From an uncultured Bacillaceae bacterium (GTDB taxonomy: Bacteria > Bacillota > Bacilli > Bacillales > Alkalibacillaceae): a DNA stretch of 20,176 nucleotides. Position numbers and translations under genes: made by a program. This document shows, piece after piece, positions 6,308 through 13,014 of this stretch (within the stretch, counting starts at the first letter, position 1; each line of letters begins with the position of its first letter). A model generated the notes under the pieces. That model worked only from the letters and a program-made list of their open reading frames with translations. It was not told the DNA's origin and ran no database searches. Location: NCBI GenBank assembly GCA_937983065.1, contig CALKAL010000082.1, forward strand, positions 1 through 20,176, written 5' to 3'.

Positions 6308-8755
6308 TTAGCTAATTCGTGGAGAAAAAGTAGCCCATTTCGGTTTACTCTTCTCAATTTTCGTCACAAGTACGGTCATATCATCTAAAATCGCACCACT
6401 GTTACTGCGAATCACTTCCTCTAAAACGATATCCGCAATCGCTTGGGGATCTTTCGTTTCTAATCGTTTTAAAACATGCTTCAGCCATACTTCTTTATTT
6501 TCATTGACATTCGTCGTCTCGAGCACACCGTCACTGATCATGACTAAAATATCGCCATCCTTTAAAAGCTCACTAACTGGCTCGACATCGAAATCTTCTA
6601 AAATACCAATCGGAATATTACTCGCCTCAATTGGATAAATGCTAGTTGCACGAATAATAAAACTAACCATCGCACCAATCTTTAAAAAATTCACTTGAGG
6701 TGTTTGTAAATCGATAATTGCCAAATCTAACGTCGCATACATTTCATCCGATGTTCTAAGGGATAAAATAGAGTTAATAGATTGGATCGCCACTTGCTCG
6801 TTAATGCCAGATTGTAAGATTTGTTTTAAAAGTCTTAGAGTTTCAGAACTTTCTATATAAGCCCTTTCACCATTTCCCATCCCGTCACTGATTGCTAAAG
6901 CGTAACGGCTCTTTCCTAATTCAAGCATTAAATAACTATCCCCAGATAAAAATTGGCCGTTTTTCGCCGCATGCGCAACACCGTTCGTTAATTGGTACCG
7001 TTTAATCGACGAGAAAATAAACGTCCGATACCCGTTTCTAATTTCATACGGTGTTTCCCGCTCAACGATAATCGTCTCTTTAAATAAATCCGACAGCATT
7101 GGAGCGATAATTTTTTCCCCCTCACCGTGATAATCGTGAAAATAAAGCGTCATTTCTATTTCAACATTTCCTTCATCAATCGAATAAAGCTCAATTTGTT
7201 CAATATTAAGATGAAGTTTATTCAACATACTTCTTATTTCGATTTCATGGGTTTCATACTCTTTTCGTTCTTTAACAATTTCTTTAGCAAAATTATTCAT
7301 CACTTCCGATACACCGTTTAACTGTTCGGAAACAAATTTACGACTTTCCTTCACTTGCTGTCGTAACCGTTTATTCGCCTGGTAAAAGGAAAGCTCATAA
7401 CGCATTTGATCAATCATTTGATCATGCTTGATACAAAAGTTTTTCAGCTTACTACTATTTAAGTTAAGCTCCGATAAATCGTTATTTTCAATCGATTGCA
7501 TCGTATTTTGTAAAACGGAATACGTCTGATCGAATTGATTTACCCAGCACCGATGCTTTTTTAAGCACGTTTGACACGTTTTTTCAGTCACACGGCTCAA
7601 ATATTCATCGATTTCTGATGTTGAATCATTCTTTTTTTGATCCTGATCATAATAAGCAAAACTATGCGAAAGCGCTTGGAACATTTCCGAAAACTTCTCA
7701 ACCCGTTCAGCTGTAATATTTCTAACCTTTTTCGCGTATTGCTCGTGGGCATCCTTTTGCTCTTCTGTTCCTGGAACGAAAGCAGCTAATTTTTTCATCC
7801 ATGATTTAGGGGTCATGAGAAAAATAATTGCGGCGATTGCGGATTCAATCATTAATTGTTGAAACGTCACATATTCAATCCCGTATAAGCCGACTAAAAT
7901 CGCGGCTACAAAAAGACCTACGACGACACCAGCTTTATTCGTCGACTTTAATAAGCCTCCTAACAATCCAGCAAGGGCAAGCAGACTTACTTGATATAAA
8001 TTCAACGTGCTTACTAAACTAAGCATGAGTCCAACGATGACACCGATGGCCGAGCCGACTGTTGCACCAGCGATAAAAGAGCTTAGTAAAATGAAATATT
8101 TCGAGCCAACTTGTTCAAAGCCGACTCCAAAAATAGATAATCCGAAAAATCCAGTTAATACGGCTGTCATTAAAATAACGATACAAATAATATCTTCTAC
8201 TTTTACTTTAATATTGGAATCATTCGACGATAAGTAAGGAAAGGATTGAATAAAAATCATTACTAAAAAGGCGGCTAAAAAGCTTTCAACACCTAAAATA
8301 ATGTAGTCATAAACTTCGGCTTGTCCATCATATATTAAGTAATACAAGCCACGTCCTACAGCAGAACTAACCATCGCCGCAGCCATGAGGGCAAAAGAAA
8401 GCCTTTTCGTTTTCGACAAAAATAGTTTATAAATAAACATTAAAGTTATACAGGCGGTAATGACATAAACCGCTTGAGATAAATTGGCGGACAATGCCCC
8501 TAAAGATAGGAAAATAAATATCGTAAATGCTGATTGTCGTTTTAATATAATAGCTGCAGCTAAAAATGCGACAGAAAAAGGAGATAAAGATGTTAAAACG
8601 ATCGCCCTTCCTAAGAAAAAGCTAATTATATTTAACAGCCAGCCTTCTTCAAATAACTGTTTTACGATAAATTGTCTCAGCGACTGCCCCTTTTGTGATG
8701 ACTTTCGCGTTCGTTCATCCGCAGTTAACACTTCTGATTTTTGTAGTATGTCCAT
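6308..8755 (-). CDS. spoIIE: Stage II sporulation phosphatase SpoIIE
   Basis: SpoIIE is a polar-septum membrane PP2C phosphatase. It dephosphorylates SpoIIAA, which frees SigF in the forespore, and it interacts with FtsZ. The 815 residues (B. subtilis about 827) comprise a short cytoplasmic N-terminus, about ten TM segments (roughly 45-320), a regulatory and oligomerisation region with the conserved cysteine cluster CQTCLKKHRCW, and the C-terminal PP2C domain. Metal-binding aspartates are in GDSY (D606), ISDGMGNG (D624) and DDMTVL (D791/D792). The start ATG at 8755 follows AAAGGAG at a rather long 12 nt. The upstream region carries Spo0A-box-like sites. Only 68 nt with a SigF-type promoter separate it from yabS, and no terminator lies between them. 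Identity is certain. Confidence 0.98.
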   Translation of the reverse strand: MDILQKSEVLTADERTRKSSQKGQSLRQFIVKQLFEEGWLLNIISFFLGRAIVLTSLSPFSVAFLAAAIILKRQSAFTIFIFLSLGALSANLSQAVYVITACITLMFIYKLFLSKTKRLSFALMAAAMVSSAVGRGLYYLIYDGQAEVYDYIILGVESFLAAFLVMIFIQSFPYLSSNDSNIKVKVEDIICIVILMTAVLTGFFGLSIFGVGFEQVGSKYFILLSSFIAGATVGSAIGVIVGLMLSLVSTLNLYQVSLLALAGLLGGLLKSTNKAGVVVGLFVAAILVGLYGIEYVTFQQLMIESAIAAIIFLMTPKSWMKKLAAFVPGTEEQKDAHEQYAKKVRNITAERVEKFSEMFQALSHSFAYYDQDQKKNDSTSEIDEYLSRVTEKTCQTCLKKHRCWVNQFDQTYSVLQNTMQSIENNDLSELNLNSSKLKNFCIKHDQMIDQMRYELSFYQANKRLRQQVKESRKFVSEQLNGVSEVMNNFAKEIVKERKEYETHEIEIRSMLNKLHLNIEQIELYSIDEGNVEIEMTLYFHDYHGEGEKIIAPMLSDLFKETIIVERETPYEIRNGYRTFIFSSIKRYQLTNGVAHAAKNGQFLSGDSYLMLELGKSRYALAISDGMGNGERAYIESSETLRLLKQILQSGINEQVAIQSINSILSLRTSDEMYATLDLAIIDLQTPQVNFLKIGAMVSFIIRATSIYPIEASNIPIGILEDFDVEPVSELLKDGDILVMISDGVLETTNVNENKEVWLKHVLKRLETKDPQAIADIVLEEVIRSNSGAILDDMTVLVTKIEKSKPKWATFSPRIS

Positions 8756-8780
8756 CTTCTTCGATCACTCCTTTAAAGAA

Positions 8781-8847
8781 GATATAAACATATGTAACAA
8801 TATTTTTTTGTCAAAAAGAGAAACTCGAAAATAAAAACCTTTCGACT
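8781..8847 (-). promoter_or_regulatory. Candidate Spo0A-controlled SigA promoter of spoIIE
   Basis: On the minus strand a perfect TTGACA (8809-8814) is followed after 21-22 nt by TTATAT/TATATC (8781-8787). The B. subtilis spoIIE promoter is known for a long, ~21-bp spacer. A 0A-box-like TGTCAAA on the plus strand (8809-8815) overlaps the -35, and AGTCGAA on the minus strand (8841-8847) matches TGTCGAA at 6 of 7. A 16-nt-spaced TATGTT is an alternative -10. Confidence 0.5.
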
Positions 8848-8954
8848 TTTCAAGATTTTTTCTTACATATTGTTAGTAGTGCCATACATATTTTTCTTTA
8901 TAATGGGATTCCCTTCAAAATTATCATCAGACCGTGTAGATTATTAAAAAAATG

Positions 8955-8983
8955 TTGACATAAAAGGGTCCCTGTTGTACTAT
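8955..8983 (+). promoter_or_regulatory. SigA promoter of the tRNA-Met/tRNA-Glu unit
   Basis: Perfect TTGACA (8955-8960), a 17-nt spacer and TACTAT (8978-8983) lie on the plus strand, 34 nt before the first tRNA. It is divergent from the spoIIE promoter. Confidence 0.85.
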
Positions 8984-9017
8984 AAATTTTGTGTCTGTCA
9001 AAATTTCATTGATTCAT

Positions 9018-9091
9018 GGCGGTGTAGCTCAGCTGGCGAGAGCGTACGGTTCATACCCGTGAGGTCGGGGGTTCGATCCCCTCCGCCGCTA
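9018..9091 (+). tRNA. tRNA-Met (CAT), elongator type
   Basis: A 74-nt cloverleaf. The acceptor GGCGGTG pairs with CGCCGCT (one G-U end pair), the anticodon loop contains CAT between ACGG and CCGT, and the T-arm has GTTCGATC. Overall it resembles the B. subtilis elongator tRNA-Met rather than the initiator. The 3' CCA is not encoded (the next bases are TAT), so it must be added after processing. Confidence 0.95.
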
Positions 9092-9099
9092 TATTTGAC

Positions 9100-9171
9100 G
9101 GCCCGTTGGTCAAGCGGTTAAGACACCGCCCTTTCACGGCGGTAACACGGGTTCGAATCCCGTACGGGTCA
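9100..9171 (+). tRNA. tRNA-Glu (TTC)
   Basis: A 72-nt cloverleaf starting 8 nt after tRNA-Met. The acceptor GGCCCGT pairs with ACGGGTC, the anticodon stem CCGCC/GGCGG encloses CTTTCAC with anticodon TTC, and the T-arm has GTTCGAATC. No CCA is encoded. It is cotranscribed with tRNA-Met and followed directly by a terminator. Confidence 0.96.
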
Positions 9172-9173
9172 CT

Positions 9174-9221
9174 AAAAAAAAAGCATCCCGATGTGCGTTT
9201 ATGACATCAGGATGCTTTTTT
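9174..9221 (+). terminator. Terminator of the tRNA unit
   Basis: The stem GCATCC-C-GATGT/ACATC-A-GGATGC, with one C/A mismatch, spans 9183-9215. A T6 run follows and an A9 tract precedes it. It begins 12 nt after tRNA-Glu. Confidence 0.9.
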
Positions 9222-9250
9222 ATTTTGACTAAATATATGTTGAGGTTTAG

Positions 9251-9267
9251 TTTAGACATAGTCTAAA
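9251..9267. repeat. Short perfect palindrome TTTAGAC-ATA-GTCTAAA
   Basis: A 7-bp inverted repeat with a 3-nt centre lies between the tRNA terminator and the larger inverted-repeat element. A tiny stem AAAGC-TCG-GCTTT follows it. No promoter is evident around it. It could be an operator, an old terminator or chance. Confidence 0.5.
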
Positions 9268-9284
9268 GCTCGGCTTTTAATGAC

Positions 9285-9418
9285 GATTTTGAAACGTGGA
9301 AGGTGGGCGACTCCTGCGGGAACAGCACGAGCCGAAAATCACCCGAAACGACCGAAGAGAGTTTCGGGAAGTTGAGGCCGTGCCCGCGGAAAGCGCCCAC
9401 CTGGAACGTTTCAAAATC
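9285..9418. repeat. 134-nt REP/MITE-like inverted-repeat element
   Basis: The 25-nt ends, 9285-9309 and 9394-9418, are inverted copies: GATTTTGAAACGT, three unpaired bases, then AGGTGGGCG. The three bases are GGA on both strands, so in the folded form GGA faces GGA. Inside lie GCGG/CCGC, GCACG/CGTGC and a terminal hairpin CCCGAAAC/GTTTCGGG, so the whole element can fold into one long arm. It is more GC-rich than its surroundings. Elements with inner text such as CTCCTGCGGGAACAGCACGA are, as I recall, scattered in Bacillaceae intergenic regions. It encodes no transposase, and no target-site duplication is obvious. Confidence 0.85.
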
Positions 9419-9452
9419 ATAAAAATAAAACGCTACCTAAATACAGGTAGCG
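9419..9452 (-). terminator. Terminator of yabR
   Basis: A perfect 8-bp stem CGCTACCT/AGGTAGCG (9431-9452) is followed on the minus strand by TTTTATTTTTAT. It lies 38 nt after the yabR stop. Confidence 0.9.
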
Positions 9453-9489
9453 TAATTGTTCAACGTAAGATAATTTCGACAGCAAGTAA

Positions 9490-9870
9490 CTATCCTCTTC
9501 TTGCACCTCGACCTCCACGACGGGATTCCGTATGCTTTTTCAAAGAAGCTAATTTATCTTCGCTTTCTTTCAAAAACTTATTCATTTTTGATTCAAAGCT
9601 TTCACTTCGCTTCTTTTCAGCTTGTTTCTCATAGCTTTCATTCGCTTTTTTGATTGATAAGCCAATTTTTCCGTCCCGTTCAACATTTAATACTTTGACT
9701 TTCACTTCGTCGCCAACATTTAAATGGTCATTTATATCTTTGACATATTTATCGGCAACCTCACTGATGTGCACTAACCCGGTGGAACCTTCAGGCAATT
9801 CAACGAACGCCCCAAAATTTGTAATACGAGTAACTTTACCACTCAACTTGCTGCCTACTTCGACTGACAT
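9490..9870 (-). CDS. yabR: S1-domain RNA-binding protein YabR
   Basis: A 126-aa protein in the general-stress-protein-13 class of single-S1-domain proteins, which bind RNA or the ribosome; its exact role is not established. I chose the ATG at 9870 (MSVEVGSKLSG), which matches B. subtilis YabR from memory and follows AAGGAGGAG. The frame's longer upstream start would begin inside the promoter's transcribed leader. The S1 domain covers about 1-73 (ITNFGAFVELPEGSTGLVHISEVA, then VLNVERDGKIGLSIKK). After it come a charged helical stretch and an Arg/Gly-rich end (RRGGRGARRG) that may bind RNA. Eight T residues lie between the ribosome binding site and ATG. It has its own strong promoter and terminator, so it is a monocistronic unit after divIC. 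Confidence 0.93.
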   Translation of the reverse strand: MSVEVGSKLSGKVTRITNFGAFVELPEGSTGLVHISEVADKYVKDINDHLNVGDEVKVKVLNVERDGKIGLSIKKANESYEKQAEKKRSESFESKMNKFLKESEDKLASLKKHTESRRGGRGARRG

Positions 9871-9904
9871 AAAAAAAATGCTCCTCCTTGAAATTATTAA
9901 AAAC

Positions 9905-9922
9905 AATGATATTACTATCATT
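9905..9922. promoter_or_regulatory. Inverted repeat overlapping the yabR -10
   Basis: AATGATA-TTAC-TATCATT forms a perfect 7-4-7 inverted repeat whose right arm overlaps the -10 hexamer at 9920-9925. The position suits an operator or a 5'-end mRNA hairpin. I cannot assign it to a known regulator. Confidence 0.5.
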
Positions 9923-9949
9923 ATATATATCGTTTGAAAAAAGTGTCAA
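9920..9949 (-). promoter_or_regulatory. Consensus SigA promoter of yabR
   Basis: Perfect TTGACA (9944-9949) and perfect TATAAT (9920-9925) with an 18-nt spacer on the minus strand. The -35 overlaps the divIC stop codon (9946-9948). Confidence 0.88.
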
Positions 9950-10335
9950 TAAGAAGGCTCCTCATCTGGTAGTTTAAAGATGATTTCGCCATCCTTTGAA
10001 AAGAAATAGTCTTTTCTTGCGATTTGCAGTAAATAATCGAGATCACTTAACAGTTCGATTTCATATTTTAGGTTTTCATTATTATATTCAATTTGCTCGA
10101 GTTCTGCGATTAATTCATCGTATTCATTCTGTTTTTCATTGAGCAGTGCGCGTTGATTAAAATAATAAAAAATAAGTGAGCCCGAAATGATAACGAAAAG
10201 AATTGAAAAGGCAGTTAGTCGGCGATATAAACGTTTTCTTTCCCGTTTTTTAATCGCTAACTTTTGATCCTGCTCATAAACATATGACGATTGGATTTTA
10301 GTAACTTTTCGGTTATTCTGATTTCCCCTCGTCAT
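9946..10335 (-). CDS. divIC: Cell division protein DivIC (FtsB family)
   Basis: DivIC is a bitopic septal protein that works with FtsL and DivIB in the divisome. The 129 residues comprise a basic cytoplasmic N-terminus (about 1-40, rich in Lys/Arg), one TM segment (about 41-58, SILFVIISGSLIFYYF), an extracytoplasmic coiled coil (about 60-98, NEKQNEYDELIAELEQIEYN) and a conserved C-terminal piece with ARKDYFFSKDGEIIF. This matches the family's usual size and layout. The start ATG at 10335 has GGAGG 7 nt upstream and overlaps the end of yabQ by 23 nt. Transcription therefore probably comes at least partly from the yabP promoter, although an essential division gene would be expected to have another source, which I do not see. 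Confidence 0.94.
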   Translation of the reverse strand: MTRGNQNNRKVTKIQSSYVYEQDQKLAIKKRERKRLYRRLTAFSILFVIISGSLIFYYFNQRALLNEKQNEYDELIAELEQIEYNNENLKYEIELLSDLDYLLQIARKDYFFSKDGEIIFKLPDEEPSY

Positions 10336-10909
10336 TTTCCCGCCTCCATCTCATCCATTTTTTCAGCTTAGCTTGAACCTTATCCTTTATTCTACTACAT
10401 CTACGTATAAAATTCAGCATATACTTAAGAATGAATTTTGGAAAAAGCGGTTTTATTAAATTTTTAATTAATTTTAGTATACCCAAAATTATTTTCCATA
10501 AAAATAAAACAGTCGAAATGATGACAGCGATCATGATTTGAATGAGCCAAAATATCGGCTTGAATATTAAAGCGATAAAGGAACGTTTTAAAAAACGGTA
10601 AACATTGTTTATCACATCGATGAGCCAATTTAAAAACGTTAAAAAATAGGGTTGAAGTATAGCAAAGTAAATAGAAATCCCTAACAAAATCGCTAAAAAA
10701 ATATAAAAACGAATGATCCCACCGTTTGTTATAAAAAGTAAGTAATAGACGAGGCAGCTTTGAGTTAGCATAAATAACGTATCGACGATTATCTTTCCCG
10801 ATAATGCACTCGGTCGAAAGAGGAGCTTGTACGTTTCAAAAAGCATACTAACGAGAATGCCTGATGCGGTCATCGTCAAAAGGGTATTAAAATGCATACC
10901 AACGTTCAT
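10313..10909 (-). CDS. yabQ: Sporulation membrane protein YabQ
   Basis: YabQ is a mother-cell membrane protein needed for spore cortex formation in B. subtilis. The 198 residues include several hydrophobic segments: about 8-27, 40-60, 65-85 and a long one about 110-150. The strongly basic cytoplasmic tail includes KAKLKKWMRWRR. The start ATG at 10909 (MNVGMHFNTLLTMT) aligns with the B. subtilis N-terminus as I recall it, but no Shine-Dalgarno is visible. The codon lies 2 nt after the yabP stop, so translation likely depends on ribosomes finishing yabP. The end overlaps divIC by 23 nt. A SigE-type promoter before yabP fits mother-cell expression. Confidence 0.9.
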   Translation of the reverse strand: MNVGMHFNTLLTMTASGILVSMLFETYKLLFRPSALSGKIIVDTLFMLTQSCLVYYLLFITNGGIIRFYIFLAILLGISIYFAILQPYFLTFLNWLIDVINNVYRFLKRSFIALIFKPIFWLIQIMIAVIISTVLFLWKIILGILKLIKNLIKPLFPKFILKYMLNFIRRCSRIKDKVQAKLKKWMRWRRENDEGKSE

Positions 10910-10911
10910 CG

Positions 10912-11217
10912 TTACTTAAACAGCTTGCTAAAGAATCCTTTAGCTTTCCCACTTTGGTAATCGTCGATATAACTAAACGTTTCTATTCGACCTTGTATCG
11001 TGAGCTTACCTTCGTCAACGTCTAAATTTTTCATATGCAAATTTTCACCGCGAATAACTAAAAAGCCCATCGTTGTTTCTAATAAAAATTCTTCCGTATC
11101 AAAGCTGTCCACATCTTTAACGCCTGTAATTTCTAGTTTTTTGCGATTGTTTAGCTTTAAATCATGCTCTTTTTGTCTTGTGTTTTCGTTACGATATAAA
11201 CTTGGTTCATATTGCAT
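10912..11217 (-). CDS. yabP: Sporulation protein YabP
   Basis: This 101-aa protein of the YabP/YqfC family is required for normal sporulation in B. subtilis. Recognisable conserved text is KKLEITGVKDVDSFDTEEFLL, the TTMGFLVIRGENLHMKNLDVDEGKL core, and the C-terminal KAKGFFSKLFK. There is no signal peptide or TM segment, so it is probably cytoplasmic or peripheral to the forespore membrane. The start ATG at 11217 follows AGGAGGG by 7 nt. It opens the yabP-yabQ-divIC unit, 51 nt after rqcP, and the gap contains a SigE-type promoter. The molecular activity is unknown. Confidence 0.93.
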   Translation of the reverse strand: MQYEPSLYRNENTRQKEHDLKLNNRKKLEITGVKDVDSFDTEEFLLETTMGFLVIRGENLHMKNLDVDEGKLTIQGRIETFSYIDDYQSGKAKGFFSKLFK

Positions 11218-11240
11218 GTCCGATCCCTCCTATCACTATC

Positions 11241-11269
11241 AATCTATGAGGAGGGGGGACAATTTATTC
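11241..11269 (-). promoter_or_regulatory. Candidate SigE promoter of yabP-yabQ(-divIC)
   Basis: On the minus strand GAATAAA (11263-11269), a 14-nt spacer and CATAGATT (11241-11248) match the mother-cell SigE pattern KMATATT-N14-CATACAMT at 5 of 7 and 6 of 8 positions. The -35 ends exactly at the last base of the rqcP stop codon. Confidence 0.6.
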
Positions 11270-11541
11270 TAGTTTCCTTCAGTTGATTCTACTTTTTCTT
11301 CTTTAATGATGGAATAAAGCATACCCGCTTCATCTTTACGAATATGTTCCTTTAACGATTCTACTTTTACGGTTAGTCGTGTATGACCGAATTGAATCGT
11401 TAATTCATCACCAACAGCAAGGTCCGAGGAGGCTTTCGCTTTTCTTCCATTAATTTCAATTCTTCCTTGGTCTGCTACTTCTTTTGCAATCGTCCGTCTT
11501 TTTATGAGCCGAGATGTTTTTAAAAATTTATCAAGTCGCAT
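11269..11541 (-). CDS. rqcP: S4-domain ribosome quality control protein RqcP (YabO)
   Basis: RqcP binds obstructed 50S subunits and helps RqcH add C-terminal alanine tails to stalled nascent chains. The 90-aa protein is a nearly complete S4 RNA-binding domain: MRLDKFLKTSRLIKRRTIAK, VADQGRIEINGRKAKASSDLAVGDEL, then a charged tail. I chose the ATG at 11541 because AAGGAG lies 8 nt upstream and the protein then begins exactly as the family does; the frame's upstream start would add 13 unrelated residues and run into yabN. It follows yabN by 14 nt and is the last gene of the yabM-yabN-rqcP operon. No hairpin terminator follows, so transcripts may continue into yabP. Confidence 0.94.
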   Translation of the reverse strand: MRLDKFLKTSRLIKRRTIAKEVADQGRIEINGRKAKASSDLAVGDELTIQFGHTRLTVKVESLKEHIRKDEAGMLYSIIKEEKVESTEGN

Positions 11542-11555
11542 CTTTGTCACTCCTT

Positions 11556-12995
11556 TTAAACTTTTTTCGCCTTCTCCCAATACGAATCCATTAATTCAAG
11601 GGGCGCCTCCTCTATGGAAACACCGTCTTCTTTCATCAATTGTTCTAACGTTTGAAAACGGGATATAAATTTTTGACTCGTTCGATGTAAGGCGATTTCT
11701 GGATCAATCCCGTAATGTCTAGCTAAATTAACTAAGGAAAATAAAATATCACCAAATTCTAATTCCGCTTCTTCCGATGATTCATGGCGAAGCGCTCTTT
11801 CAAATTCTTTCATTTCTTCAGTTACTTTCTTAAAAACTTCTTCTTTACGATCCCAATCAAAGCCTATTTTTGCTACTTTTTTCTGAATGTCATAAGCATA
11901 TAGAAGCCGCGGTAACGACTCGTTTAAATCATCGAATAAAGAGGCTTGCTTCGGCTTGGATTGTTGTTTAATTTTCTCCCAATTATCCTTCACATCTTCT
12001 ACATTTTGAACGTGAACATCACCGAAAACGTGGGGGTGACGTTCAATCATTTTATTCGTAATAGACTTTATAACATCATCGACGGTAAAAAAACCATCAT
12101 CCTCTGCAATTTGACTATGGAGCATCACTTGTAAGAGGACATCCCCTAATTCCTCTGCCAAATGATCGTCATCCGCTTCATGAATCGCATCAATCACTTC
12201 GTAAGCTTCTTCGATTAAATACGGTCTTAACGATTCATTGGTTTGCTTTTTATCCCACGGGCAACCATTCGGACCTCGCAACGTTTTAACGACTTTTCTT
12301 AATACGTTAAATTGATGATGTAGCAACTCCTCACTAGCTGGCTCAACATATAACGTCATTAAATTACTCGTCGGAAACTGGTGATCGAGCTCAAATAGCG
12401 GGACTGTTTTGATTGATTCCTCTTCCGTCCCTACCGCTTCACACATTTTAATCGGATAATCGTAAGGCAAATCCTCTAATAAAGTTAATTTAACGTTCGA
12501 GGCAATCGACTGATCATACACTTGAGCGATAATGATATGTTGTTTATATGATATAATATCTCGATTCAACGTACTGCCATCTAAAAGCTGAAATCCGTCA
12601 ATCGGGTCTATTTTTAACCGTGTAAATAGCGGATCTAAAAAACTTTGTCCCCCAGCAATACGAACATCATGACGTTCATTTTTTAATAAAAGCTGCACCG
12701 TTTGCTCTGCTACAAGCGGATGCCCTGGAACAGTATAAATAAGATCCCGCTCATCTGCCTTCATTAATAACGTTTCACATATGTCTTCATACACGTGTTG
12801 AAACGATTCATTTTGCTCATAAAGATCATCAAACGAATGAAAGACGATTCCTTCCTTCTCTAATTCCGTCACCGTCGGATGTTTGAGCGTTCTCGTATAG
12901 ATGACATCCTTCTCTTCAATTAATTTTCGATAAATGCCTAAAGGTAGCTCATTCATTGACCCTGATCCGAGCCCTAAAACCGTAATTGTTCCCAA
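11556..12995 (-). CDS. yabN: MazG-family nucleotide pyrophosphohydrolase fused to a methylase-like domain (YabN)
   Basis: This 479-aa fusion protein is of the Bacillus YabN type. The N-terminal ~215 residues resemble tetrapyrrole (SAM-dependent) methylases: ITVLGLGSGSM near the start, VPGHPLVAEQTV at 89-100, AGGQSFLD at 114-121. Their activity here is unknown. Two MazG modules follow. The first has E262, E263, E266 and EELGD with E282/D285. The second has E393, E394, E397 and E413/D416. MazG proteins hydrolyse (d)NTPs to monophosphates and pyrophosphate and clear abnormal nucleotides. The start is TTG at 12995 with a weak site (AAAGGCGG) upstream, and it aligns with the family N-terminus. It lies 19 nt after yabM and 14 nt before rqcP. 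Confidence 0.93.
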   Translation of the reverse strand: MGTITVLGLGSGSMNELPLGIYRKLIEEKDVIYTRTLKHPTVTELEKEGIVFHSFDDLYEQNESFQHVYEDICETLLMKADERDLIYTVPGHPLVAEQTVQLLLKNERHDVRIAGGQSFLDPLFTRLKIDPIDGFQLLDGSTLNRDIISYKQHIIIAQVYDQSIASNVKLTLLEDLPYDYPIKMCEAVGTEEESIKTVPLFELDHQFPTSNLMTLYVEPASEELLHHQFNVLRKVVKTLRGPNGCPWDKKQTNESLRPYLIEEAYEVIDAIHEADDDHLAEELGDVLLQVMLHSQIAEDDGFFTVDDVIKSITNKMIERHPHVFGDVHVQNVEDVKDNWEKIKQQSKPKQASLFDDLNESLPRLLYAYDIQKKVAKIGFDWDRKEEVFKKVTEEMKEFERALRHESSEEAELEFGDILFSLVNLARHYGIDPEIALHRTSQKFISRFQTLEQLMKEDGVSIEEAPLELMDSYWEKAKKV

Positions 12996-13014
12996 TCTTA
13001 TCCGCCTTTCTAAA

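Noticed and set aside
8484..8834. 116-codon plus-strand frame
   Set aside because: It lies antisense to the start of spoIIE, whose protein is unmistakable.
8885..8925. GGGATTCCC palindrome near TATAAT on the plus strand
   Set aside because: The TATAAT-like text (8899-8904) has no -35 at suitable distance and the palindrome is short; no feature could be supported.
9296..9634. 112-codon plus-strand frame starting in the 134-nt element
   Set aside because: It reads through an inverted repeat and then antisense through yabR; its text (GGRLLREQHE, VPAESAHLERF) is what translated copies of this repeat give. No ribosome site is seen.
9871..9921. 17-residue N-terminal extension of YabR
   Set aside because: It would start at about the promoter -10, and the 126-aa form has the ribosome site and matches the family.
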